Shown here: piece after piece, positions 9,951-17,464 of the stretch
Layout of the letters: every line of letters starts with the position of its first letter
Position numbering within the stretch: the first letter of the stretch is position 1
Assembly: GCA_049324695.1 (NCBI GenBank)
Contig: JBMOMJ010000005.1
Span: 1-64,000 of the forward strand
Direction of reading: 5' to 3'
Length of the DNA: 64,000 bases
From: PMG-095 sp049324695
GTDB lineage: Bacteria > Myxococcota_A > Polyangia > Polyangiales > Polyangiaceae
Made by a program: the position numbers and the translations under genes
Notes under the pieces: generated by a model
Database searches by the model: none
What the model saw: only the letters and a program-made list of their open reading frames with translations
Told to the model about the DNA's origin: nothing

Positions 9951-9986
9951 CGCGCGGAGTGTAGCTAGAGGCCCTACCCCTTGCAA
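9951..9986 (-). promoter_or_regulatory. Candidate sigma70-type promoter for the rimP-nusA-infB operon
   Basis: On the minus strand TTGCAA (plus 9981-9986) and TACACT (plus 9958-9963) are separated by exactly 17 bases; each matches the consensus -35 and -10 hexamers at four of six positions. Transcription would start near 9951, giving a leader of about 170 nt containing the hairpin at 9889-9920. The assignment is from pattern only. Confidence 0.4.
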
Positions 9987-10140
9987 GCGTGGAAGGCTGT
10001 GATGGCGAAGCCTGCGAACGCTGCTCGCAGAAACGCCACGCAGTTTGCCGGCCGCCGGACCGAAGCCGCAGCGGGACTAAGGCCTCGCCGCCGCCCGCCG
10101 TTTGAAACCAAGCACAGGCGCGTTGGCGCCCCGAGGACCA

Positions 10141-10509
10141 ATGAGCAAGCGGATTTTGGTGGTGGATGACAGCAAGGCGATGCGGCTCATCGTACGCCGC
10201 ACGCTGCGACAAGCTGGCTTCGGCGATTACGAAGTGGACGAAGCCGCCAACGGTCTCGAGGCCATCTCGGCGATCCAACAGCACCGTCCGGACCTCGTGC
10301 TCTCGGACTGGAACATGCCGGAGATGAACGGCTACGAACTTTTGAAGGCGTTGCGCGCGCAGAACAACGATGTGCGACTCGGCTTCGTGACAACCGAGAG
10401 CACACAAGAGATGCAAGCGCTCGCCAACGAAGCTGGCGCATTGTTCCTGATCGCGAAGCCGTTCACTGCCGAACAGTTTCAAGCCGCTCTGAAGCCGTTC
10501 TTGGGCTGA
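10141..10509 (+). CDS. CheY-like single-domain response regulator
   Basis: 122 aa from the ATG at 10141, with GAGG five bases upstream; the open frame starts earlier at 10102 but that part is unrelated. It is one receiver domain: ILVVDDSKAMR (acidic pair D9/D10), phospho-acceptor D56 in LVLSDWNMPEMNGYELL, the Thr of VTTEST, and the Lys in LIAKPF. There is no output domain, so it acts by protein interaction as CheY does. No kinase is next to it; it is divergent from rimP and converges on serA with 12 bases between the stops. Chemosensory, phosphorelay or motility roles are all possible. Confidence 0.93.
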   Translation: MSKRILVVDDSKAMRLIVRRTLRQAGFGDYEVDEAANGLEAISAIQQHRPDLVLSDWNMPEMNGYELLKALRAQNNDVRLGFVTTESTQEMQALANEAGALFLIAKPFTAEQFQAALKPFLG

Positions 10510-10521
10510 GCGAAGCGCGCG

Positions 10522-11733
10522 CTACGCAAGGTTCGGCAGCGTAACCAAATCGACGTGCAAAATCTCATCGGAGAACGCCATGATCTCCGAGAGGCAATCT
10601 TCGCTCGGGCGAGAGCCCAACCGGATCTTGGCGCACGCGGCGCGACCACCTTCGAACACGGTGTTGTCGAGCTCGTGAATGTCGATGCCGTGCCGCTTGA
10701 GCACGGCGAGCACATTGGCGAGCGCACCAACCCGATCGATGTGGCGCACGACCAACTGATAACGCGACCAGAACGTGGCGCTGATGTTCACCACGTTGGG
10801 GACCTCACCCTTGGTGAGGAAGCTGCGCAAGATGCGCGCGCACTCCGCGGCGATGGCCGTCTGCGCTTGATCGGTGGAAGCGCCGATGTGCGGCGTCGCG
10901 TAGACCAAATCGCTCTTCAAGATTGGATGATCGTAGCTGCCGCTGCGAACACCGGGTTCGTTCGGCATGACATCGAGACCAACTCGCAGCCGTTTTTTGG
11001 GGATGAGCTCAGTCAGCGCGTCGTAGTCGACGAGCTCGGGCCGGGCGGTATTGATGAATGTCGCCTCGTCCGGCAGCGCCTCCAATACGCGGCGATCGAC
11101 GATGCCGCGTGTACGTTCGGCAAGCTCGAGATGCACCGTGAAGATGTCGCTCTCACCGGCGAGTTCCTCGGGCGTGCGAGCGATTTGCACGCCGAGCTCC
11201 TGCGCCTTGACGCTCGTGAGCGAACGACCGTAGGCGTAGCACTTCAGGTTGTACGCCTGCGCGAGCCGCAGCACCGCGCGCCCGACGTGGCCCAAACCCA
11301 GAATTCCGATGCGCTTGCCGGAAAGGCCCACGGCACGTGCAAACTCGTCCTTTTGCCAGCGACCAGCGCGTAGGCTCATGACGCCGTCGGGCACACGCCG
11401 ATCGAGCGAGCCGATCAACGTGAAGGTGAGCTCGGCGACGGCGGCTGCATTCTTGCCGGGACAGTTCGCAACGTAGATGCCGCGTTCGCTGGCGGCCACC
11501 ACGTCGATGTTGCTCACGCCCGCGCCAGCGCGAATGATGAGATTGAGCGCGCGCCCGGCCCGCAACGCGGTGCGACTCACCTCCGTGCCGCGCACGATGA
11601 GGACGTTCACGCCATCGATCACTTCGGGAAGCTTCTCGGCTCGCAGGTCGGGCTCGTAGCTGAGCTCGACGCCGAGCGAACGCATCTCATCGAGACTGTC
11701 TTCAGTGAGCCTATCGGCTACCAATACTCGCAT
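10522..11733 (-). CDS. serA: D-3-phosphoglycerate dehydrogenase
   Basis: 403 aa, the size of the short SerA type with a C-terminal ACT domain. The NAD-binding Rossmann motif is GILGLGHVGRAVLRLA (about residues 141-156); the catalytic positions lie in NTARPELVDYDAL, HLELAERTRGIVD and TPHIGAST. The segment LIIRAGAGVSNIDVVAASERGI is typical of the family. The ACT domain occupies about residues 330-400 (RHIDRVGALANVLAVLKRHGIDI split at a turn). The enzyme oxidises 3-phosphoglycerate to start serine synthesis, and the ACT domain suggests serine feedback. It is the last gene of the group with RimB, RimK-like and DUF1285, 18 bases after DUF1285. Confidence 0.9.
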   Translation of the reverse strand: MRVLVADRLTEDSLDEMRSLGVELSYEPDLRAEKLPEVIDGVNVLIVRGTEVSRTALRAGRALNLIIRAGAGVSNIDVVAASERGIYVANCPGKNAAAVAELTFTLIGSLDRRVPDGVMSLRAGRWQKDEFARAVGLSGKRIGILGLGHVGRAVLRLAQAYNLKCYAYGRSLTSVKAQELGVQIARTPEELAGESDIFTVHLELAERTRGIVDRRVLEALPDEATFINTARPELVDYDALTELIPKKRLRVGLDVMPNEPGVRSGSYDHPILKSDLVYATPHIGASTDQAQTAIAAECARILRSFLTKGEVPNVVNISATFWSRYQLVVRHIDRVGALANVLAVLKRHGIDIHELDNTVFEGGRAACAKIRLGSRPSEDCLSEIMAFSDEILHVDLVTLPNLA

Positions 11734-11751
11734 CGGAGGCGGCCCCTTCTA

Positions 11752-12267
11752 TCATGCTTTTCGAGCCGAAACGGGTAAGCGCACGCGCTGCCTGCCGAAA
11801 TCCAGAGAAAGTGAGCCATCGGCCTCTTCACTCAGAAAAGGCGCGAGGCCGAGCTGCGCGGCGCGCGAGAAACGTGCTTCGAAAGCGCCGGATTTGACCT
11901 CCACGTACAGGGCGCCCTGTTCACCGATGCGTAATTTTACCGGATCCAACTGCTCCGAGCTGCCGTCCGAAAGCTCGAGCAATGGCGGCGCGCTCGCCTC
12001 AGCGGGCGGAAAAGCCAGCGAAACAACCTGAAACGGAGCGTCCTCCACGCGAAAATAGCTCCAGTCGTAGCCGTTGTTCAGAATGAAACGCCCGTCGTCC
12101 GGGTGCCGCGTGATCCAAGAGGCGAACGCTTTGGCCATGCCGGGATGAGTCACAGCAGCCCCGTCGTGGAAAAAACGCCCCTCCGCGTCGAGCACGATGG
12201 TGCTCTCGCGCGACCTGCCCTCGGGTGGCGGCAATCGAAAGAAGTCGGGGTGATCGCCGGGCTTCAT
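11752..12267 (-). CDS. DUF1285 protein
   Basis: About 171 aa from the ATG at 12265-12267, which overlaps the stop of the RimK-like gene (ATGA); the longer frame to 12375 lies inside that gene and is not family-like. DUF1285 features are the early Pro-rich FFRLPPPEGRSRESTIVLD, EGRFFHDGAAVTHPGMAKAFASW, and the short YFRVEDAPFQVVSL motif typical of the family. The function of DUF1285 is unknown; solved members have a two-domain fold without an active site that I can name. Translational coupling to the RimK-like ligase suggests a shared process. Confidence 0.8.
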   Translation of the reverse strand: MKPGDHPDFFRLPPPEGRSRESTIVLDAEGRFFHDGAAVTHPGMAKAFASWITRHPDDGRFILNNGYDWSYFRVEDAPFQVVSLAFPPAEASAPPLLELSDGSSEQLDPVKLRIGEQGALYVEVKSGAFEARFSRAAQLGLAPFLSEEADGSLSLDFGRQRVRLPVSARKA

Positions 12268-13469
12268 GTTCGACGACCGCTGATGGGAACCCGCGGCTCG
12301 CTTTCCGGAGATGAAAGCGTGCGCTTTTCGACGGTCGGCATCAGTGCGCGCAGTGAGTCGGTGCACCCGAAGCACACCAAACGATCGCCGCGCACCAGCA
12401 GAAAATCAGGGCTGGGCGTGGCTACCACACGTGTGCCGCGTGTCACCGTGAGCACCAGGATGTCTCGCGCAGCGAGCCCAAGCGCGCCCAGGGTGCGTTG
12501 TTCGAGCCCTGACTCCGGCCCCACGACCAATTCGGCGGTGGCGTGCGTCGGTGCGACGCTCAGACGCTGACGCAAGTCGAACTCGGGAAAGGCGATCTGC
12601 TCTTCCATGTGTTCGACGATTGCCATTGCAACGTCAATGCCGGTTGCGCTCTCGATCCCCTCGAGCCCTGGGGACGAGTTCACTTCCAGCACCAGCGGCC
12701 CGTCGTCGCTTTCGATGAGATCGACGCCCGCGACTTGGAGCCCAAGGATCTGCACGGACTTCAGGGCCAGCGCCTCGAGCTCAGGGCTCAGCTTGGCGCG
12801 CTCCGTGCGACCGCCACGGTGCACGTTGCTGCGAAACTCGTCCGGCGCCGCGCGCCTGCGCATGGCCGCAACAACACGACCGCCTACCACCAGCACGCGC
12901 AAATCACGTCCACGGCTCTCGCTCACGAACTTTTGCACGATCACATCCTGGCGCGCGACCAAGAACGCTTCGAGTATGGCCTCCGCGGACTTGCGCGTAT
13001 CGGCCAGAATGACACCGGCACCCTGCGAGCCTTCGATCAATTTGATGATCACCGGCGGCCCACCTACCTGCTCGACTGCGCTGCGAGCGCTGTCACGGTC
13101 GCGCACGAATGCCGTGGGCGGAAACGCGATTTCGTGAGCGCTCAGGATCTGAAACGCACGCAACTTGTCGCGCGAAGTTCCGATGGCGTGGGCGGAGTTC
13201 AAAGTGAACACCCCCATCTGCTCGAGTTGGCGCACTACCGCGGTGCCGTACGCGCTGATCGAAGCGCCGATGCGAGGAATGGCAGCGTCGTAACGCGACA
13301 GCGGACGGTCCCGATAAAACAAGCGGGGCTGCGCGCGCTCGACGAGCATGCTGAAGTTCATCGTGTTCAGCACGCGCGCGGAGTGCCCGCGACGTGCAGA
13401 AGCTTCCTTCAAGCGCTGCGTGCTGTACGAACCCGCGAGCCTGGAGAGGATGAGAACCTTGAGCGTCAT
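12264..13469 (-). CDS. RimK-like ATP-grasp ligase with C-terminal RCK_C-like domain
   Basis: 401 aa, about 100 longer than E. coli RimK. Residues 1-295 are RimK-like: the pre-ATP-grasp part with YDAAIPRIGASISAYGTAVVRQLE, the ATP-grasp domain with PPVIIKLIEGSQGAGVIL, VQKFVSESRGRDLRVLVVGG and the metal-binding VDLIESDDGPLVLEVNSSPGLEGIE. RimK adds glutamates to the C-terminus of ribosomal protein S6. Residues about 305-385 resemble the RCK_C (TrkA_C) ligand-binding domain of potassium transport regulators (LGLAARDILVLTVTRG, VATPSPDFLLVRGDRLVCFG). An RCK_C domain on an ATP-grasp ligase suggests regulation by a small ligand. RimB lies upstream, DUF1285 is coupled downstream. Confidence 0.85.
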   Translation of the reverse strand: MTLKVLILSRLAGSYSTQRLKEASARRGHSARVLNTMNFSMLVERAQPRLFYRDRPLSRYDAAIPRIGASISAYGTAVVRQLEQMGVFTLNSAHAIGTSRDKLRAFQILSAHEIAFPPTAFVRDRDSARSAVEQVGGPPVIIKLIEGSQGAGVILADTRKSAEAILEAFLVARQDVIVQKFVSESRGRDLRVLVVGGRVVAAMRRRAAPDEFRSNVHRGGRTERAKLSPELEALALKSVQILGLQVAGVDLIESDDGPLVLEVNSSPGLEGIESATGIDVAMAIVEHMEEQIAFPEFDLRQRLSVAPTHATAELVVGPESGLEQRTLGALGLAARDILVLTVTRGTRVVATPSPDFLLVRGDRLVCFGCTDSLRALMPTVEKRTLSSPESEPRVPISGRRT

Positions 13470-13507
13470 CGGAGTAGGCGTTCTCGCAGCGTCGGGCGAT
13501 TTCCAGG

Positions 13508-13993
13508 TTAGTGCCGCTTACGCCGGACCACCAGCGTTGGCTTGGGCGGAGGCAGCCGCCGCGACGCAGTGAGAAGGTAACGCCGGCACGGGTCGACCAA
13601 AAAATGTGAGCCGAGCGCGGTGCGTCCGAGCAGCATTCGATAAAGCATGTTGGCCCGATCCACGAGACCTAGCTCGATGCGCTCGACGAAGGGCCCGATA
13701 CGCACCGTGACAGCGACGAAAATTCGGACCGACGAAATCCCGGTGCTCGCTTTGACGCGTGCGCGGCGCACAATTGGCGCTTCCACGCTGACGCGCCGAT
13801 CCACCTTCGAGCGGTGCAAGCGCACATCGAAGCGCACGCGTTCGCGCCCGACCTCACGCAGATTTTCCACGTGTAGCGCGCTCGAACGCGCTCCCGTGTC
13901 CACCTTGGCGCGCAGCCCACGCACGCGCCATTCTTCGATATCGACGTATTCGGCCAAACCGATGACGAGGCGTTCAGCCCGCGCGGACCTCAC
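13508..13993 (-). CDS. rimB: RimB-type retropepsin-like protease (Zn_protease/DUF785 family)
   Basis: 161 aa. The family, historically called ATP-dependent zinc protease, has an aspartic-protease-like hairpin; here it is GLRAKVDTGARSSALHVENL with the catalytic Asp in VDTGA (about residue 32). The second half, including SSVRIFVAVTVRIGPFVERIELGLVDRANMLYRMLLGRTAL in pieces, matches the rest of the fold. Members occur next to RimK and take part in the same S6 glutamylation pathway. It is 38 bases upstream of the RimK-like gene on the same strand. Confidence 0.85.
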   Translation of the reverse strand: MRSARAERLVIGLAEYVDIEEWRVRGLRAKVDTGARSSALHVENLREVGRERVRFDVRLHRSKVDRRVSVEAPIVRRARVKASTGISSVRIFVAVTVRIGPFVERIELGLVDRANMLYRMLLGRTALGSHFLVDPCRRYLLTASRRLPPPKPTLVVRRKRH

Positions 13994-14132
13994 AGCCGTA
14001 ACGTAGTCGTTTTGCGCCAGGGCACGCGTGGCGTTCGCGCGCGCGCCACACGAACGGCCGACGGGCCGCGATGCGCTGGTTGGCGGCGGCTAGACGGAGC
14101 GCGGCGCCCCGCGTAATTTCGAAAAATCTCCC

Positions 14133-14810
14133 GTGACGGATGAGTTTCCCACCCTGGAAGTCGTCCAGGCCGTGTGCGTGTTGTGGCTCGGGTTCCGCGG
14201 CTTTCATCTATTTCGCGGAGTCACCCAGCTGAACGCAAAGGTCGAACGACTGGCGCATGCGCTCGAGAAGGCTGACGCCTCGGCGCAACGTGGTGTGGTC
14301 GAGCCATGGCTCGTGCCTCTTTCGCGCACGACTCAAGCACTGGTGACTCATCAGATTGGGGCCACGGCGGCGCGTGAGCTCCTCAGTGAGCGCTCAGCGC
14401 GCGCTCGCCGCAAGCTTCGGAGTGGTGCAGCACGCGACCTCGTTGTGTGCGCCATTCTCATCGGCGCGTTGATTTACGCGCGCGCAGCAAAGCTCGATGT
14501 GAGCGTTGCATTTTTTGGGTTGGGGGTCGCCGCGGCAGTGCTGTTGCTCCTCGCGGTCGCGCTGCGGTTGAAGCTCGAGCGCGGCTTGGTTGGCGCCGCC
14601 ACCCGCTTGGCAGAAGCCATGGCGCGCCACCAAAGCGCTCCGAACTCCGGCGCACTTTCCCGCTGCCGAATCTGCAGCGAAACCAAGCTCACGCGCGTTG
14701 CAGGCAGCCAGGATCTCGGCCCCAATTTGAGCTCGCTCGGCGTGATGGAGGTGTTCGTTTGTCCCCGTTGTGGGCACGTCACCGGTGCAGCACATACCTC
14801 TGCGGCCTGA
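14133..14810 (+). CDS. Membrane protein with C-terminal zinc ribbon, unknown function
   Basis: 225 aa, not a family I recognise. A hydrophobic segment near residues 8-28 is followed by a cytoplasmic-looking helical region, then two adjacent membrane segments (about 102-120 and 124-145). The C-terminus has two CxxC pairs (CRICSE near 178, CPRCGH near 212) that form a zinc-ribbon signature. Its stop is 59 bases before the methyltransferase ATG on the same strand, so the two may share a transcript. It is divergent from rimB, with about 140 bases between the starts. Confidence 0.65.
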   Translation: MTDEFPTLEVVQAVCVLWLGFRGFHLFRGVTQLNAKVERLAHALEKADASAQRGVVEPWLVPLSRTTQALVTHQIGATAARELLSERSARARRKLRSGAARDLVVCAILIGALIYARAAKLDVSVAFFGLGVAAAVLLLLAVALRLKLERGLVGAATRLAEAMARHQSAPNSGALSRCRICSETKLTRVAGSQDLGPNLSSLGVMEVFVCPRCGHVTGAAHTSAA

Positions 14811-14869
14811 GGCAGATTTTCGGGCTGCGAGCCGAAGCCGACCCGACGTGGTACAAGGCTCGCGATCTC

Positions 14870-15613
14870 ATGGACGCCTCGGGTAGTCACGATTCGAACC
14901 GCCGTTATTACGACGCTTTTGCCGAGCGCTACGAGGCGCAGCGCGGTGAAAACGATCCCGACGGGTATCACGAGCTGCTCGACTCGCTCGAAGCCGGCTT
15001 CGTGGAGCGTTACGGCCGCGGACGCGACGTGCTCGAGGTGGGCTGCGGCACCGGCCTCGTCTTGCGGCGGATCCAGCGCTTCGCACGCAGCGCGAAAGGT
15101 GTCGATCTCTCTCCCGGCATGCTGGCCCGCGCTCGCGAGCGGGGTCTCGATGTCATCGAGGGCTCGGCGACTTCTCTGCCCTTCCCCGACAACAGCTTCG
15201 ACGTCACCTGCAGCTTCAAGGTGCTCGCGCACGTTCGCGACATCGAAACGGCGCTCGCGGAGATGGCGCGCGTGACGCGACCGGGTGGGCACGTCATCGC
15301 CGAGTTCTACAATCCGAACAGCTTGCGTGGCTTGCTGAAGCGATTCGGGCCCGCGGGCGCCATTGCTCACGGCACTCATGAGAAGCAGGTGTTCACGCGC
15401 TTCGACTCGCCGCGTCGAGTGCGAAGCCTGGTGCCTCCGGGTTGCCGGCAGATCGATGCACGCGGCGTACGCATTGCAACTCCGACCGCGCACGTCATGA
15501 AGACACGCCTCGGCCGCAGCTTCTTCCGACGCGCCGAAGAGCTCTTGTGTGACTCTCCGCTCAAAGTGTTCGGCGGCTTCTACGTGGTGGCATTCGAGAA
15601 GCAGAGCGCATGA
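14870..15613 (+). CDS. Class I SAM-dependent methyltransferase
   Basis: 247 aa from the ATG at 14870; the open frame extends to 14447 but overlaps the zinc-ribbon gene and the extra residues do not look like a protein. The Methyltransf_11 pattern is complete: RRYYDAFAERYEAQRG at the start, DVLEVGCGTGLVLRRI (motif I), GVDLSPGMLARARERG, GSATSLPFPDNSFDVTCSFKVLAHV (in pieces), and a post-motif VTRPGGHVIAEFYNPNS. The substrate cannot be told; UbiE-like enzymes are similar in layout. Its stop overlaps the diiron gene start (ATGA), so the two products probably act together. Confidence 0.85.
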   Translation: MDASGSHDSNRRYYDAFAERYEAQRGENDPDGYHELLDSLEAGFVERYGRGRDVLEVGCGTGLVLRRIQRFARSAKGVDLSPGMLARARERGLDVIEGSATSLPFPDNSFDVTCSFKVLAHVRDIETALAEMARVTRPGGHVIAEFYNPNSLRGLLKRFGPAGAIAHGTHEKQVFTRFDSPRRVRSLVPPGCRQIDARGVRIATPTAHVMKTRLGRSFFRRAEELLCDSPLKVFGGFYVVAFEKQSA

Positions 15614-16497
15614 CCGTGCCGCGACTCCGAGCGAGCGAACGCCCGACATCTTGGTGGCTCGCAGCCCTGCAACGTCGCCGCGAGCGCATGCAGGATGAAT
15701 ACTTGGATTTGAGCCAGGCCGTGCCGTGGTCGAGCGCGGAGGAGCAGGCTGCGGCGGTGAAGTTCTTCAACGCTGCGTTTCGGGCGGAAGAATCTGGTTT
15801 GCGCCAGGCACACGAGCTGTGCGACGAAGTTCGAAGCTTCGATCCGGCGCTGGCGGAGGTGCTGCGGCTCTATGGCGACGAGGAGGGCTGGCATCGCCAA
15901 CTGCTGAGCGAGTTCATGCCGTACATCGGTGGATCGATCCAACCGATGGGCCGCGTGACGAGCTTGTTCTATCGGCTCTATGCGCGCGCCAAGCGCATGG
16001 AAACCATCGTGCTCACGAACCTGATGTTCGAGACAATCGGGTCGACCACGTACCGCATGGCCCTCGCCAACGTGGAGCACCAAGCACTGCGCCAAATGCT
16101 CACGATTTTGACGCGAGACGAGGCGTTTCACGTGCCGCTCAACGTGCACTTTCTCAAGTGCGTGCTGGCGCGAAAGTCACGCCTCGAGCGGCTCCGCCTG
16201 AGAGCAATTCACAAGCTCCTGTTCGTGAGCCTATTGTTATTGCCGCTCGCCAGTCGTCCCAAGGCGCAGGCGTTCGATCGCATTCCCACTCTCGAGCTCG
16301 TCAGAGGCTACGCGCGCATGCTCGATGCTGTTTTTGCACAGACGCCAGAGCTCGGTCTTCATCCGCCGCGCCTTTTGTTGTGGGCGCTCGGCGTGCGCGG
16401 GAGCGACTTGCAAAGCCGAGACGTGCTCGCCGCCAGCGTTGAAGCTGCCGAAGCCGCCGCCGATCGTGGCGCGGTGGAAGTCAGCGCGTTGCGTTAG
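15610..16497 (+). CDS. Ferritin-like diiron protein (possible oxygenase)
   Basis: 295 aa, helical. Candidate diiron ligands are spaced as in ferritin-like oxygenases: E60/E61 in FRAEESG, E92-x-x-H95 in GDEEGWH, E141 in LMFETIG and E171-x-x-H174 in TRDEAFH. The length and the double E-x-x-H pattern fit AurF-like N-oxygenases or related diiron oxidases; I cannot name a substrate. A hydrophobic stretch near residues 200-215 (LLFVSLLLLPLA) could touch the membrane. The start overlaps the methyltransferase stop by four bases, and the stop overlaps that of the opposite-strand gene by four bases (16494-16497). Confidence 0.75.
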   Translation: MTVPRLRASERPTSWWLAALQRRRERMQDEYLDLSQAVPWSSAEEQAAAVKFFNAAFRAEESGLRQAHELCDEVRSFDPALAEVLRLYGDEEGWHRQLLSEFMPYIGGSIQPMGRVTSLFYRLYARAKRMETIVLTNLMFETIGSTTYRMALANVEHQALRQMLTILTRDEAFHVPLNVHFLKCVLARKSRLERLRLRAIHKLLFVSLLLLPLASRPKAQAFDRIPTLELVRGYARMLDAVFAQTPELGLHPPRLLLWALGVRGSDLQSRDVLAASVEAAEAAADRGAVEVSALR

Positions 16498-17438
16498 AAG
16501 CGGCCCGACAAGCCGAAGTACACGGAGCCAGGCACCACTGATATGCCCGGCTCGAGTGAGACGCTCCCGCTGCGGCGACGCAAGGCGTCGGGCAGCGGTC
16601 GTTCGCGCACCACACGCGTTTCCGGGACGAACCCGATTTGCGCTTGCGCGACACCCGCCGCAGCCACCCCCAAAAACGCGTAGCTGCTCACGACCACCAA
16701 GGTGTGCCACGTGGCGAGCACGGCGTTGTTGCCCGGATTGTGCAGCTTCGATGCTTCGAGCTGCAGATGCGTTTGCATCGCAACCGAAGTGAGCGCGGTC
16801 GCGGCCAATACGGCTTCGCTGGTGAGAAATACCCAACCCAAGCCGTCGTCGCCGTTTTGGAACTGGCCGACGCCGAAAGGCACCAGCGCAACCCAGCGCC
16901 GATTCTTCACGACCACGACTTCTTGCGAAGCCAGGCGTTCCAGCGCTTCCACGCGTTTTTGCTCGGCGCGAGCGCGCGCAGCTTGCTCCTCTGCCGCGCG
17001 GCGCGCCTGCTGCACACGCTGCTCCTCGGCCTTCTTGATCTCTTCGTAGAGTGACTGACGCACACGCAGGAAGCGCTCGATGACTGGCGGCGGAAACACC
17101 AGACTGTCCGGCGGCTTCATCTGGATGTTGGCGCGAATCGCGGCGCGCAATGGTTCATCCGCGGCGGCTGCGTTGCCGCTGCCGATCAGGCACGCCGCGT
17201 GATAGATGCGTGCGTTCTCGAGCACGTCGCGATCACGCAGCTTGCGTGGCGCGTCCGGTGCCAGCAGTGCGCCGAGCTCCGCCGCGCACTCGGCGTACTT
17301 GCCCGCCTCGTACAACGTGACGACGCTCGCCAGGCGTGCATCGTCTCCCAATTCGACGTCAGCACGGACCGATTGAGCCTGTGCACGCGTGGCGGCGAGC
17401 ACCGTCACCATCGTCAGAGCTAGAGCCAGAAGCCGCAT
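16494..17438 (-). CDS. Secreted or periplasmic coiled-coil protein, unknown function
   Basis: 314 aa. A signal peptide is clear (hydrophobic core about residues 3-17, cleavage near AQA-QS). Residues 24-125 look like a TPR-type helical hairpin region (VVTLYEAGKYAECAAELGALL, ENARIYHAACLIGSGN), followed by an Ala/Glu/Arg coiled coil with EQRVQQARRAAEEQAARAR. After this come two membrane-like segments (about 183-215 and 238-262). The end, VYFGLSGRF, has the aromatic C-terminal residue common in outer-membrane proteins. Such envelope proteins are typical of myxobacteria. It is 26 bases downstream of the Ser/Thr kinase and probably co-transcribed with it. Confidence 0.7.
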   Translation of the reverse strand: MRLLALALTMVTVLAATRAQAQSVRADVELGDDARLASVVTLYEAGKYAECAAELGALLAPDAPRKLRDRDVLENARIYHAACLIGSGNAAAADEPLRAAIRANIQMKPPDSLVFPPPVIERFLRVRQSLYEEIKKAEEQRVQQARRAAEEQAARARAEQKRVEALERLASQEVVVVKNRRWVALVPFGVGQFQNGDDGLGWVFLTSEAVLAATALTSVAMQTHLQLEASKLHNPGNNAVLATWHTLVVVSSYAFLGVAAAGVAQAQIGFVPETRVVRERPLPDALRRRSGSVSLEPGISVVPGSVYFGLSGRF

Positions 17439-17464
17439 CGAGCCGCCCCGGGCTCAGAACTCAT

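Noticed and set aside
9930..10140. Possible tRNA gene upstream of rimP (as metY in E. coli)
   Set aside because: No tRNA cloverleaf, T-loop or acceptor stem is visible on the minus strand; only a candidate promoter and the terminator hairpin are found.
14474..15649. 391-codon minus-strand open frame opposite the methyltransferase
   Set aside because: Antisense shadow with high Arg/Cys/His content; the plus strand has a clear SAM-binding motif.
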